53,136 nt of DNA from Oceanospirillaceae bacterium. GTDB lineage: Bacteria; Pseudomonadota; Gammaproteobacteria; Pseudomonadales; Litoribrevibacteraceae. Position 1 is the stretch's first letter, and each line of letters starts with the position of its first letter. Location of the stretch: positions 1-53,136 of the forward strand of contig JADFAD010000011.1 in the NCBI GenBank assembly GCA_015665455.1, written 5' to 3'. Under the pieces are notes generated by a model, which saw only the letters and a program-made list of their open reading frames with translations, was not told the DNA's origin and did not search any database. A program made the translations under genes and the position numbers. Shown piece by piece: positions 1-7,629 of the stretch.

Positions 1-70
1 CGGATTTAAGTCTTGCACGATAAAGTAAAGCCCTCATACAATCCCCTTAATAAGTGCCAGAAGCGGCATC
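1..70. other. Distal end of a preceding integron cassette (partial)
   Basis: This short stretch precedes the first attC-like site. All plus-strand frames contain early stops, so any gene here has ended or lies outside the window. It is called cassette sequence only because of its position. Confidence 0.35.
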
Positions 71-129
71 GTCCAACAGAAGTTTATACGCCAAGCTTCG
101 CACGGCGCATAAACTCTAAACTGTTATAC
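71..129 (+). repeat. attC-like recombination site 1 (59 bp)
   Basis: The left core GTCCAAC (71-77) fits RYYYAAC and the right core GTTATAC (123-129) approximates GTTRRRY. Between them AGTTTATACGCC (81-92) and GGCGCATAAACT (104-115) form an inverted repeat with 11 of 12 positions paired, as in the L boxes of an integron attC. The 59-bp span equals the classic 59-base element. The right core differs from consensus at one purine position. The integrase would cut after the G at 123, so the next cassette starts at 124. Confidence 0.7.
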
Positions 130-139
130 GAAATAATAT

Positions 140-418
140 ATGTACGATGAATCGATTAAGGTGCTGACAGAATTAGCACGAAATAACCCAGAGCAATCTA
201 AGGAAATTGGACAGGCTATCGGCTTATTGAATTTCTGTAAAAAGCATAATATTTCGAAGACTGATAGGGTTCATGCTTTACCTGATACATCAGGAGCTTT
301 TAGCTACTTTACAGTAGTCGAATGCAATGAACTGGGCGATGAAGTTAAGCCTGTAAATGATAAGGCCGGTGGTGCTTTGGAAATATTGCCTGAATCACTA
401 ATAATTGAGCAAATATAA
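140..418 (+). CDS. Cassette-encoded protein of unknown function, 92 aa
   Basis: This is a small soluble-looking protein with no signal peptide, membrane segment or family motif that I recognise. The ATG lies 10 nt inside the proposed cassette (124-509) and has no clear Shine-Dalgarno sequence, which is common for integron cassette genes. The stop is followed within 15 nt by the left core of the second attC, so the gene fills its cassette. The N-terminal half looks helical. The C-terminal half contains a phenylalanine/tyrosine-rich strand-like stretch. Toxin, antitoxin or anti-phage roles are common among such cassettes, but nothing in the sequence decides this. Confidence refers to it being a real gene. 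Confidence 0.7.
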   Translation: MYDESIKVLTELARNNPEQSKEIGQAIGLLNFCKKHNISKTDRVHALPDTSGAFSYFTVVECNELGDEVKPVNDKAGGALEILPESLIIEQI

Positions 419-431
419 TGAAGGCTGCATC

Positions 432-515
432 GTATAACAAAGCAAGGCACAACCGCACAGCAAGCTGTGCTGGACTCGCTCATTCTTCGCTCGCCTGTGC
501 TCGCGGGCGTTATAT
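432..515 (+). repeat. attC-like recombination site 2
   Basis: The left core GTATAAC (432-438) is the exact reverse complement of GTTATAC at 123-129. This is expected if 124-509 excises as a circle that rebuilds a complete attC. The right core GTTATAT (509-515) starts the next cassette. The interior holds CACAGC/GCTGTG and further partial inverted repeats. Both this site and site 1 are preceded by GCATC. The 84-nt length is within the usual range. Confidence 0.75.
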
Positions 516-554
516 TTTTAAGTTAAGTTTCGCATCTTTTAAAAGGATTTATTC

Positions 555-2390
555 ATGGCACAAGTACCTAGCATTAAGACTTTAATAATCAAAAACTTTG
601 GATGTATTGGAAGTGATGCTGTCGAATTAGATATTGATAATATTGTGGTTTTAGTTGGGCCTAACAATGCGGGAAAAAGCACTATTCTTAAGGCTTATGA
701 GGCTGTTACTGATTGCCTTAAATTAGAACAAGACGACTTTCATAATAAACAGGTTAGTGTAGATAATTATCCTGTAATAGAAGTTCACTCAGTTGCTGTT
801 GAAGAAAACAAACCTGGAGACGAGTGGTGTTTAGCTATCGGCGACGGTACCTTTTTAATTAAAGAGAGATGGACATGGAAAGCTACTAATAAGGAACCAG
901 AGAGAGTTGGCTTTAATGTTAGGTTAGATAGATGGGCGGAAGCTGGTGATAGAGAAAAAATGCCTTGGGGTGTCAATAATGTAGCAAAAGCTAGAAGACC
1001 AAAGCCCCATAGAGTTAACACATTCGATGACCCAGAGGTACAGTCAAAAGCTATTACTTCGCTTTTAAAAAGTTTACTCGAAGAAAGCATTCAAAGCATC
1101 AAAGAAAATGATGATGATGAAAAGACAAAGTATGAAGTAATAGTAGATAATTTGAAATCTCTTAGAGACTTGTCAAAAGTTACGCAGCAGGAGAGTATCC
1201 AAGGGTTAGAAGGAAGTGCAAATGAAATTATTAGTCAGATTTTTCCAAGCCACGAGTTAAAAATAACGGCCCCTGAAAGCTCTGCACCAATAAAAATTGA
1301 CCTTCTTGGAAATGAATTTACGATAGAAATGGGAGCTATTGGAGGTCTTACTTTTCCTTTAGAAAAGCAAGGGAGTGGAAGTAGAAGAACTGCATTATGG
1401 ACTATTTTGAAATTGCTAGCAGATAAAGGTGTTCGTGCAAAAAATGCAGGGAAAACGGCAAAGGCTCACCATGAACCTGTTGGCCCCAATACTTCTCATG
1501 TGTTATTACTCGATGAGCCTGAAGTAAGTCTTCATCCTTCTGCTACTGAAATAGCTAGGGACGTACTTTATTCCTTGCCAGACAATGAAAATTGGCAAAT
1601 TATGGTGGCTACACACTCCCCAAGCTTTATTGATCTCACAAAAGATCATACTACCATCATTAGGGTTGACAAGAACCTAGATGATCGTATCGAAACTACC
1701 ACTTTATTTAGGCCTGAATCAACTCAACTTGATAATGATGACAAAGAAAACTTGAAACTTATCAACCTATTTGACTCACATATATCTGAAGCCTTTTTTG
1801 GTGGTAAAGTATTAGTTGTTGAAGGAGATACAGAGTATTCAGCTTTTAACTATATCAAGAGTAAAGAGTTAGAAGATGGAAATAACGCTTACCACGATTT
1901 AAACATTATTAGAGCTAGAGGTAAGGTAACTGTTGCATCAATGATGAAAGTCCTAAATCACTTTGGAAAAAAATATTATGCTCTCCATGATACTGATATT
2001 CCAACTGTCGAATCTAAGAGAAGAAACAAAGAGCTAAGTACTGCAGACGCTATTGTTTATGATAAATTCACTATGGTAAATCCAGCTTGGAGCAACAATG
2101 AAAAAATTTTGGCTCAAATGACAGACAGCTCTAGAGTTGTAGCTTCTGTTATTAACTTTGAAGATGCATATTTTGATGAAACAGTAGGAAGTGATAAGCC
2201 TGAAAACTGCATTAATCATATTAAATCAGAACCAGAAATGTACAGCAGAATAAAATCATTACTTGATGGGATTCTTGAATATAATGAAGCAACTTTGCCA
2301 CAAGGGGCTTTAACTTGGTCTGATATGACAGAGTTAAATGAGATTGTTCAAGCTAGAATCAATTCTGTAACCATAAATAGCGAAGTATAA
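555..2390 (+). CDS. OLD-family ATP-dependent endonuclease (AAA ATPase plus Toprim), 611 aa
   Basis: The protein has an N-terminal ABC/AAA15-type ATPase and a C-terminal Toprim nuclease domain. Visible motifs are Walker A GPNNAGKST (residues 35-43), a signature-like QGSGSRRT (about 272-279), Walker B LLLDEP (about 317-322), a switch histidine in VATHSPS, and a Toprim glutamate in VVEGDTE (about 421-427) followed by the acidic HDTD motif (about 478-481). OLD proteins cleave or nick DNA and several act in phage defence, for example GajA of Gabija. The partner here is a DUF4365 protein and not a UvrD-like helicase, so it is not canonical Gabija. The start is supported by AAAAGGA seven nt upstream. 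Its lower-GC coding style differs from the housekeeping genes further right. The gene begins 46 nt inside its proposed cassette. Confidence 0.88.
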   Translation: MAQVPSIKTLIIKNFGCIGSDAVELDIDNIVVLVGPNNAGKSTILKAYEAVTDCLKLEQDDFHNKQVSVDNYPVIEVHSVAVEENKPGDEWCLAIGDGTFLIKERWTWKATNKEPERVGFNVRLDRWAEAGDREKMPWGVNNVAKARRPKPHRVNTFDDPEVQSKAITSLLKSLLEESIQSIKENDDDEKTKYEVIVDNLKSLRDLSKVTQQESIQGLEGSANEIISQIFPSHELKITAPESSAPIKIDLLGNEFTIEMGAIGGLTFPLEKQGSGSRRTALWTILKLLADKGVRAKNAGKTAKAHHEPVGPNTSHVLLLDEPEVSLHPSATEIARDVLYSLPDNENWQIMVATHSPSFIDLTKDHTTIIRVDKNLDDRIETTTLFRPESTQLDNDDKENLKLINLFDSHISEAFFGGKVLVVEGDTEYSAFNYIKSKELEDGNNAYHDLNIIRARGKVTVASMMKVLNHFGKKYYALHDTDIPTVESKRRNKELSTADAIVYDKFTMVNPAWSNNEKILAQMTDSSRVVASVINFEDAYFDETVGSDKPENCINHIKSEPEMYSRIKSLLDGILEYNEATLPQGALTWSDMTELNEIVQARINSVTINSEV

Positions 2391-2413
2391 AATATAGTAC
2401 TTGGAGTTTTACA

Positions 2414-3286
2414 GTGAGCAGATATAGCCCTACTGAGCGTATTGGTATAAATGCGGTTGAAAGCATTATTGTTAGAGATTTAGGTTGGATTTTCAGAGAC
2501 CAGCCTATTTGTGATCAAGGTATTGATGCTCATATAGAAACAGTCGATAGTGGTAACCCTACGGGTAAGCTTATTGGTGTTCAGGTGAAATCGGGGAAAA
2601 GTCACTTTCGAGAAACTGAAAATGGATATGTATATTATGGCACTCCAACTCATCTGGAATATTGGCTATCATACTCACTTCCTGTGATTCTCGTTGGGTA
2701 TTTGCCCGAGCAGGATAAAACCATTTGGATTCCAATTACAAAGAATAATGTGGAGTACACTCCCAAAAATTGGAAAGTAACAATTCCTAAAGAAAACACA
2801 CTTACAAAATCCTCTGAACAAGATTTATATCAATTAGTAAGAGGGACTCCCGAAGAAGTTCGTTATAAGAACTTAATGCTTAATCTTGAAAACATGAAAT
2901 TTTTAGATTCTGGAGGTCGACTTCTGATATATAAGGAAGAATGGATAAATAAGGGGTTAGGTCGAGGTAAATTAGAATTAATAAAGCAAGATAACCAAGG
3001 TAATGAAGAAGTAATTGTTTCTGATTTTAATTGGTATACAGGGATGTCAGTAGAACAATTAGTTAATCGTATCTACCCTTGGGTAAATGTAAGTATTGAT
3101 GAGGGCTATTATGATACTCACTTTGACCAGTCTTTCTATTCTATGTTTAGTGATTCTTACAAGACCAATCACAAACTTTACCCTTATGAGGTGGAATCAG
3201 GAGAAGTTGCATATTATCGACTTGAATTATCACTAAACACTTTAGGGCGTTCGTTTTTAAAAGTAGCTGATTTTATTGGTGAATGA
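2414..3286 (+). CDS. DUF4365-domain protein, predicted PD-(D/E)XK-like nuclease partner, 290 aa
   Basis: The first 140 or so residues match the DUF4365 pattern: glutamate 16 in the first helix, aspartate 38 in GIDAHIE, and Q57-V-K59 in GVQVKSGKS. This is the spacing of a PD-(D/E)XK nuclease core. The C-terminal half is acidic and aromatic-rich and I do not recognise it. The GTG start follows TTGGAG by seven nt and lies 23 nt after the OLD gene, so the two should be co-transcribed. DUF4365 is known in several defence contexts beside ATPases. Here it probably supplies nuclease or substrate recognition to the OLD ATPase, which is inference. The stop codon is immediately followed by a truncated attC core. 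Confidence 0.82.
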   Translation: MSRYSPTERIGINAVESIIVRDLGWIFRDQPICDQGIDAHIETVDSGNPTGKLIGVQVKSGKSHFRETENGYVYYGTPTHLEYWLSYSLPVILVGYLPEQDKTIWIPITKNNVEYTPKNWKVTIPKENTLTKSSEQDLYQLVRGTPEEVRYKNLMLNLENMKFLDSGGRLLIYKEEWINKGLGRGKLELIKQDNQGNEEVIVSDFNWYTGMSVEQLVNRIYPWVNVSIDEGYYDTHFDQSFYSMFSDSYKTNHKLYPYEVESGEVAYYRLELSLNTLGRSFLKVADFIGE

Positions 3287-3288
3287 AA

Positions 3289-3295
3289 ATATAAC
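3289..3295 (+). repeat. Orphan attC left core of the OLD/DUF4365 cassette
   Basis: ATATAAC here is the exact reverse complement of GTTATAT at 509-515, and it sits two nt after the DUF4365 stop codon. That is where the attC of a cassette starting at 510 should begin. Four bases later the left end of a RAYT element starts, so the rest of this attC appears to have been displaced or lost. Confidence 0.55.
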
Positions 3296-3296
3296 T

Positions 3297-3740
3297 GCAA
3301 AACAATGGACATCCACTTTAAGAAAACATCCAATCCATTACCTCGCAACCAACAAACCTTTGCTTCAAATCTCAGTACAAGCCAGCAATCAACCCAAAAT
3401 CCCTCAAAAATACAGATTTCAGACACAACAAAGCCTCAGCGAATGCTAAGTAATAAATGTTGGGTGGAAAATTAAATCAGGAGATCCGCAGTCGTTTATG
3501 ACCAAGCAATTGGCTAACCTGCCTCATCTTATCTAAAGCACCCGCAAAGGTTTTATAGGATTTCTCAAATCCCTTGGACAGCTTCAGCCATTCTTGTTGG
3601 TCTATACTCAGGCGATCTAAAATAGGAGGCAGTGTACTTGATAACTCCCCGCGTTTGTCTTCTCTGATTATACGACCCGTCCAATCAACAAGCGCAAGAT
3701 AATCCGTTAACGGGATGGGTAAGCCTTTCTTGAATTCATA
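3297..3740 (-). mobile_element. RAYT element copy A, truncated
   Basis: The copy starts with the family left end (ACAATGGACATCC near 3303) and the 170-nt conserved non-coding tail. It runs into the 3' part of a transposase gene and breaks at 3740, where a second left end begins. It therefore lacks most of the transposase and the right end. It differs from the full copies at several bases. Confidence 0.8.
3477..3739 (-). pseudogene. 3' fragment of a RAYT transposase gene
   Basis: The reading frame encodes about the last 85 residues of the 323-residue transposase found intact at 4067-5038, with several substitutions (for example E for A and S for C). It lacks the HUH and tyrosine catalytic regions, so it cannot be active. 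Its apparent start codon comes from the abutting left end of the next copy and has no meaning. Confidence 0.88.
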
Positions 3741-3884
3741 AACAAAACAATGGACATCCACTTTAAGAAAACATCCAATCCATTACCTCGCAACCAACAA
3801 ACCTTTGCTTCAAATCTCAGTACAAGCCAGCAATCAACCCAAAATCCCTCAAAAATACAGATTTCAGACACAACAAAGCCTCAG
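3741..3884 (-). repeat. RAYT element copy B, left-end fragment
   Basis: This piece has the 140-nt left-end segment only, from AACAATGGACATCC to AAGCCTCAGC. It is then joined directly to CTGCAAAACAATGG, the start of copy C. The same CTGC flank precedes copy A at 3295-3298, so copies A-C probably arose by duplication or recombination between copies, not by independent insertion. Confidence 0.75.
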
Positions 3885-5128
3885 CTGCAAAACAATGGAC
3901 ATCCACTTTAAGAAAACATCCAATCCATTACCTCGCAACCAACAAACCTTTGCTTCAAATCTCAGTACAAGCCAGCAATCAACCCAAAATCCCTCAAAAA
4001 TACAGATTTCAGACACAACAAAGCCTCAGCGAATGCTAAGTAATAAATGTTGGGTGGAAAATTAAATCAGGAGATCCGCAGTCGTTTATGACCAAGCAAT
4101 TGGCTAACCTGCCTCATCTTATCTAAAGCACCCGCAAAGGTTTTATAGGATTTCTCAAATCCCTTGGACAGCTTCAGCCATTCTTGATGGTCTATACACA
4201 GGCGATCTAAAATAGGAGGCAGTGTACTTGATAACGCCCCGCGTTTGTCTTCTCTGATTATACGACCCGTCCAATCAACAAGCGCAAGATAATCCGTTAA
4301 TGGGATGGGTAAGCCTTTCTTGAATTCATTGTTGGGGAAACCATTAAAGGAGAGCAAGCTTTTAACTTGTTGTTCAGGCGGGTTTGGGTCTTGGGCTTTG
4401 ACCGCTTTTTGATAGCGCCTTTTTATAGAAGTATGATCGGAATGTTCTGGTGTTCGGGCCATCTTCGCTCTAACAGGGTTGAGATCCACATAAGCCATGC
4501 AGGCTAGCAAAGCTTTTTCATCGAGTAATGCTTGTGATTTGAATCGGCCTTCCCAAAATCGGCCACTGCATTGATCTTCCCTATTCGCTTCGCGGGCTAC
4601 AGCTTCGTTCAACACCCGCATAAACCAGCTTATGTCTTGCAAACGTTCACGCCATTTAGCGATTAACAAATCCAATACAATTTGTTCGCCTTCAGAAAGT
4701 ACTTCATGTTTTAGAAACTTCGTTGAAATGGGAGAGCCGCGAAACAGCTTGTGCCAACGCTCTGCTACTTCGTAATCCGACCAATTTTTAGCCCGTTGAG
4801 CATCTACATAAAGTACGACGTGATAGTGGTTGGACATGATTGCATAGGCGGCTATTTCGATAGAAAAAATAGAAGGAAGGGACAGCAATTTATTCTCAAG
4901 CCAGCCTCTTCTGTGCTCATAATTCTTGCCTGTAAGTTGATCTAGGCCACACAGAAACGCTCGTCTTACGCAGCGTGAAACGCAGTGATAGTATGGTGTA
5001 GCATCCAAAGATATTTGGGCTTTGCGGGGTTTTGGCATGAGATAGGCTTTTTAGTTATCTGAAGACCAATAACTGTATATTTAGCCAGCAGAAAAAACCA
5101 TCAGCCAACGTTCTTATCATGGATGTCC
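3885..5128 (-). mobile_element. RAYT element copy C, full length (about 1.24 kb)
   Basis: The left end (ACAATGGACATCC near 3892), conserved non-coding tail, intact transposase and a right end at ATCATGGATGTCC (about 5116-5128) are all present. The termini share GGACATCCA in inverted orientation. There is no obvious target duplication, as expected for Y1/HUH-type single-strand transposition. Confidence 0.8.
4067..5038 (-). CDS. REP-associated tyrosine transposase (RAYT, Y1/HUH family), 323 aa
   Basis: The N-terminal domain has the HUH motif SNHYHVVLYV, with metal-ligand histidines at 71 and 73. The likely nucleophile tyrosine is Y183 in AYVDLNPVRA. The opening residues with YYHCVSRCVRRAFLCG are typical of the long RAYT group in marine gammaproteobacteria. 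These enzymes bind short palindromic REP-like ends and cleave one strand through a phosphotyrosine link. The ATG start is shared with the second copy, and the gene occupies nearly all of its element. It differs from the copy at 5742-6713 at only two residues that I noted (I9V and N49S), so the duplication is recent. Confidence 0.93.
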   Translation of the reverse strand: MPKPRKAQISLDATPYYHCVSRCVRRAFLCGLDQLTGKNYEHRRGWLENKLLSLPSIFSIEIAAYAIMSNHYHVVLYVDAQRAKNWSDYEVAERWHKLFRGSPISTKFLKHEVLSEGEQIVLDLLIAKWRERLQDISWFMRVLNEAVAREANREDQCSGRFWEGRFKSQALLDEKALLACMAYVDLNPVRAKMARTPEHSDHTSIKRRYQKAVKAQDPNPPEQQVKSLLSFNGFPNNEFKKGLPIPLTDYLALVDWTGRIIREDKRGALSSTLPPILDRLCIDHQEWLKLSKGFEKSYKTFAGALDKMRQVSQLLGHKRLRIS

Positions 5129-5130
5129 TA

Positions 5131-5250
5131 TATTTTCCTTTGCTTCAAATCTCAGTACTAGCTAGCAATCAACCCAAAACCCCTCAAAAACACAGATTTC
5201 AGACACAACAAAGCCTCTGCGAATGCTAAGTAACTGTTATCATGGATGAC
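5131..5250 (-). repeat. RAYT-derived non-autonomous copy D, left end missing
   Basis: Starting at TTTGCTTCAAATC, this segment matches the short derivative at 7707-7880 more closely than the full copies: it shares TACTAGCTAGC and AACTGTTATCATGGATG. It lacks the first 55 or so bases of the left end and lies against the right end of copy C. A TGAAGTTCTTT motif follows both short derivatives. Confidence 0.7.
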
Positions 5251-5309
5251 CGTGAAGTTCTTTCGTGAAGTTCTTTTTCTTAAAGCTAAAAAAACATTTT
5301 CAACAAGCT

Positions 5310-5564
5310 TTAACCTGTTAACCCTTTAATAGATCTTATCCATTTTTTAGGGATATAGATTTTTGGTAAATCAGGTAATATTAAGATCCAGTATTTTCCT
5401 TCCAGTCTTTCATGACTACGAACCTGAATTTGTGACTTTGGTAAACATAAAGAAGAAAAAAAAGGTTGTACTAGTGGGTTTTGAAGAAGGAAAATGCAAT
5501 CCTCCCCATCAATAACCCTAACTACCCCAGTCTTGGTTACACCAGTTCCTTCCTCAATAGCGCA
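5310..5564 (-). pseudogene. Hypothetical gene, 5' end cut by RAYT copy E
   Basis: The frame encodes about 84 residues with balanced composition and a hydrophobic ILILPDLPKIYIP segment. It has no family match that I can make. It has no real start codon: it runs upstream directly into the left end of element E, where only a TTG inside the element would serve. It is most likely the C-terminal part of a protein whose start was displaced when the element inserted, perhaps a cassette gene in reverse orientation. It could also be a chance open frame. Confidence 0.4.
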
Positions 5565-6803
5565 AAACAATGGACATCCACTTTAAGAAAACATCCAATC
5601 CATTACCTCGCAACCAACAAACCTTTGCTTCAAATCTCAGTACAAGCCAGCAATCAACCCAAAATCCCTCAAAAATACAGATTTCAGACACAACAAAGCC
5701 TCAGCGAATGCTAAGTAATAAATGTTGGGTGGAAAATTAAATCAGGAGATCCGCAGTCGTTTATGACCAAGCAATTGGCTAACCTGCCTCATCTTATCTA
5801 AAGCACCCGCAAAGGTTTTATAGGATTTCTCAAATCCCTTGGACAGCTTCAGCCATTCTTGATGGTCTATACACAGGCGATCTAAAATAGGAGGCAGTGT
5901 ACTTGATAACGCCCCGCGTTTGTCTTCTCTGATTATACGACCCGTCCAATCAACAAGCGCAAGATAATCCGTTAATGGGATGGGTAAGCCTTTCTTGAAT
6001 TCATTGTTGGGGAAACCATTAAAGGAGAGCAAGCTTTTAACTTGTTGTTCAGGCGGGTTTGGGTCTTGGGCTTTGACCGCTTTTTGATAGCGCCTTTTTA
6101 TAGAAGTATGATCGGAATGTTCTGGTGTTCGGGCCATCTTCGCTCTAACAGGGTTGAGATCCACATAAGCCATGCAGGCTAGCAAAGCTTTTTCATCGAG
6201 TAATGCTTGTGATTTGAATCGGCCTTCCCAAAATCGGCCACTGCATTGATCTTCCCTATTCGCTTCGCGGGCTACAGCTTCGTTCAACACCCGCATAAAC
6301 CAGCTTATGTCTTGCAAACGTTCACGCCATTTAGCGATTAACAAATCCAATACAATTTGTTCGCCTTCAGAAAGTACTTCATGTTTTAGAAACTTCGTTG
6401 AAATGGGAGAGCCGCGAAACAGCTTGTGCCAACGCTCTGCTACTTCGTAATCCGACCAATTTTTAGCCCGTTGAGCATCTACATAAAGTACGACGTGATA
6501 GTGGTTGGACATGATTGCATAGGCGGCTATTTCGATAGAAAAAATAGAAGGAAGGGACAGCAATTTACTCTCAAGCCAGCCTCTTCTGTGCTCATAATTC
6601 TTGCCTGTCAGTTGATCTAGGCCACACAGAAACGCTCGTCTTACGCAGCGTGAAACGCAGTGATAGTATGGTGTAGCATCCAAAGATACCTGGGCTTTTC
6701 GGGGCTTGGGCATGAGATAGGCTTTTTAGTTATCTGAAGACCAACAACTGTATATTTAGCCAGCAGCAAAAACCATCAGCCAAAGTTCTTATCATGGCTG
6801 TCC
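5562..6803 (-). mobile_element. RAYT element copy E, full length (about 1.24 kb)
   Basis: This is the same structure as copy C: left end at GCAAAACAATGGACATCC, conserved non-coding tail, intact transposase, and right end at TTATCATGGCTGTCC. Outside a handful of changes the two copies are identical for more than 1.1 kb. They flank unique sequence at 5251-5561, so recombination between them could delete it. Confidence 0.82.
5742..6713 (-). CDS. REP-associated tyrosine transposase (RAYT), second copy, 323 aa
   Basis: It carries the same catalytic features as its twin: H71/H73 of the HUH motif and Y183 in AYVDLNPVRA. The cysteines at 19, 23 and 30 in the N-terminal strand are also kept. It differs from the first copy by V9 and S49. 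Both frames are uninterrupted, so either could act in trans on the defective copies nearby. The upstream 90 bp to the element's right end is non-coding and should contain the promoter and the right-end recognition hairpin. Confidence 0.93.
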   Translation of the reverse strand: MPKPRKAQVSLDATPYYHCVSRCVRRAFLCGLDQLTGKNYEHRRGWLESKLLSLPSIFSIEIAAYAIMSNHYHVVLYVDAQRAKNWSDYEVAERWHKLFRGSPISTKFLKHEVLSEGEQIVLDLLIAKWRERLQDISWFMRVLNEAVAREANREDQCSGRFWEGRFKSQALLDEKALLACMAYVDLNPVRAKMARTPEHSDHTSIKRRYQKAVKAQDPNPPEQQVKSLLSFNGFPNNEFKKGLPIPLTDYLALVDWTGRIIREDKRGALSSTLPPILDRLCIDHQEWLKLSKGFEKSYKTFAGALDKMRQVSQLLGHKRLRIS

Positions 6804-7028
6804 AATATTTTTGTAACATTGAAAAGCTAGGTAACTACGGTAATTTAGCGGCTTAAATAGGACGTATCATGCGTCTAATAATGGAATATGAACGCTCTAT
6901 GGGGCAGTTTATAGATAAAGTCGGTAACGTATTGAAATATCATAAAAAACGGTGCAGAGTTAGCTGATTAAAAACAAGGATAGCTTGTAGACGTGCACTT
7001 GGTTGAAAGAGTGTTTTTCTACAGGTTC
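6804..7028. other. Cassette-type spacer with a 32-codon ORF
   Basis: Between element E and the next cassette core there is one short plus-strand frame at 6869-6967 (ATG to TGA, 32 residues, basic C-terminus). It may be a remnant of a cassette gene. No family match is apparent. An ACAAG/CTTGT repeat near 6980-6993 might belong to a degenerate attC, but no convincing left core was found. Confidence 0.35.
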
Positions 7029-7035
7029 GTTATGT
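7029..7035 (+). repeat. Cassette-boundary core upstream of the lipoprotein gene
   Basis: GTTATGT fits an attC right core. It is assigned because its reverse complement, ACATAAC, occurs directly after the stop codon of the next gene (7593-7599), the same relation seen for the first two cassettes. The rest of this attC is not clear. Confidence 0.45.
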
Positions 7036-7076
7036 TTTTTAGGTAACAATTTATATCTGCTAATTAAGGAAGAGAA

Positions 7077-7592
7077 ATGAGAAAGGGAATTATATTTTTG
7101 ATGGCATTACTTTTGATTTCTTGCGCTAATGTTCCAAGCATGAAACAAATCGAAAGTACATCGCTTGTAAATCTTAATGGATTAAAAATCTCATCTATTA
7201 CCTTTGATAAAGGCGAAGCAGGCGGCGACTCAAGTGCTATCAAAAATAAATTAGAATATTTTAACTGGACCTATCAAATGGAGCTTTTCGGCTCTATAAA
7301 AAGAGCTCTCGAAAAAAATGGTGCAAACATATCAGAGCAAAATGTAACAGCTCCCAGTATGCACATTGATTTCCTGAGTACCTACTTTAGGTCGGTAAAG
7401 TACAACTACAATCTCAAAGTGAATGTGACTGTAAAACAACAGCAAGGTACAAGAGTATTTAATTATGACCTCAACAGCACAGACTATATCCCATTAGCAC
7501 GCAGGCTTTATGCAGCAAAAAACTTACATCGTGCTGCTGTAGCTCAAGCATTAGTCGATAGTATTATTAGAGATATCCATGGTATCCAATAA
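7077..7592 (+). CDS. Putative lipoprotein, cassette-encoded, 171 aa
   Basis: A signal peptide of basic MRKG, a hydrophobic core and lipobox LISC (C16) indicates lipidation after export, so the protein is probably on the inner or outer membrane facing the periplasm. The mature part is about 155 residues and mixed alpha/beta. It has a strand-rich middle region and a helical C-terminus with a repeated alanine pattern. It resembles small YajG-like lipoproteins only in general form, so no function is assigned. A strong AAGGAAGAG lies just before the ATG. The gene fits tightly between matching cassette cores at 7029 and 7593. Exported proteins are frequent in chromosomal integron arrays. Confidence 0.75.
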   Translation: MRKGIIFLMALLLISCANVPSMKQIESTSLVNLNGLKISSITFDKGEAGGDSSAIKNKLEYFNWTYQMELFGSIKRALEKNGANISEQNVTAPSMHIDFLSTYFRSVKYNYNLKVNVTVKQQQGTRVFNYDLNSTDYIPLARRLYAAKNLHRAAVAQALVDSIIRDIHGIQ

Positions 7593-7623
7593 ACATAACC
7601 AACGGCTCCACCGGACGTTAGGT
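7593..7623 (+). repeat. Short or deleted attC-like site 4
   Basis: The left core ACATAAC (7593-7599) and right core GTTAGGT (7617-7623, a perfect GTTRRRY) are only 31 bp end to end. That is shorter than known functional attC sites, and the interior has little symmetry. It is either a deletion derivative or an atypical junction. A new cassette ORF begins seven bases later, which supports it being a cassette boundary. Confidence 0.45.
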
Positions 7624-7629
7624 GTAAAA

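Noticed and set aside
785-1090. Minus-strand open frame inside the OLD gene
   Set aside because: It is antisense to a clear ATPase gene with intact motifs and shows no family features.
555-3286. Classical Gabija system
   Set aside because: The ATPase/Toprim gene fits GajA in part, but the partner has DUF4365 and PD-(D/E)XK-like motifs, with none of the UvrD/PcrA helicase motifs of GajB.
3300-4065. Repeated blocks resembling a CRISPR or other tandem array
   Set aside because: The repeats are left ends of the RAYT element, 140-180 nt long, joined to transposase fragments. There are no short regular repeats with unique spacers.
3805-4065. Plus-strand open frame of 86 codons, and a similar one at 5481-5714
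   Set aside because: Both run through the non-coding left end of the RAYT element and recur wherever that end is duplicated. Composition is not protein-like and there is no ribosome site.
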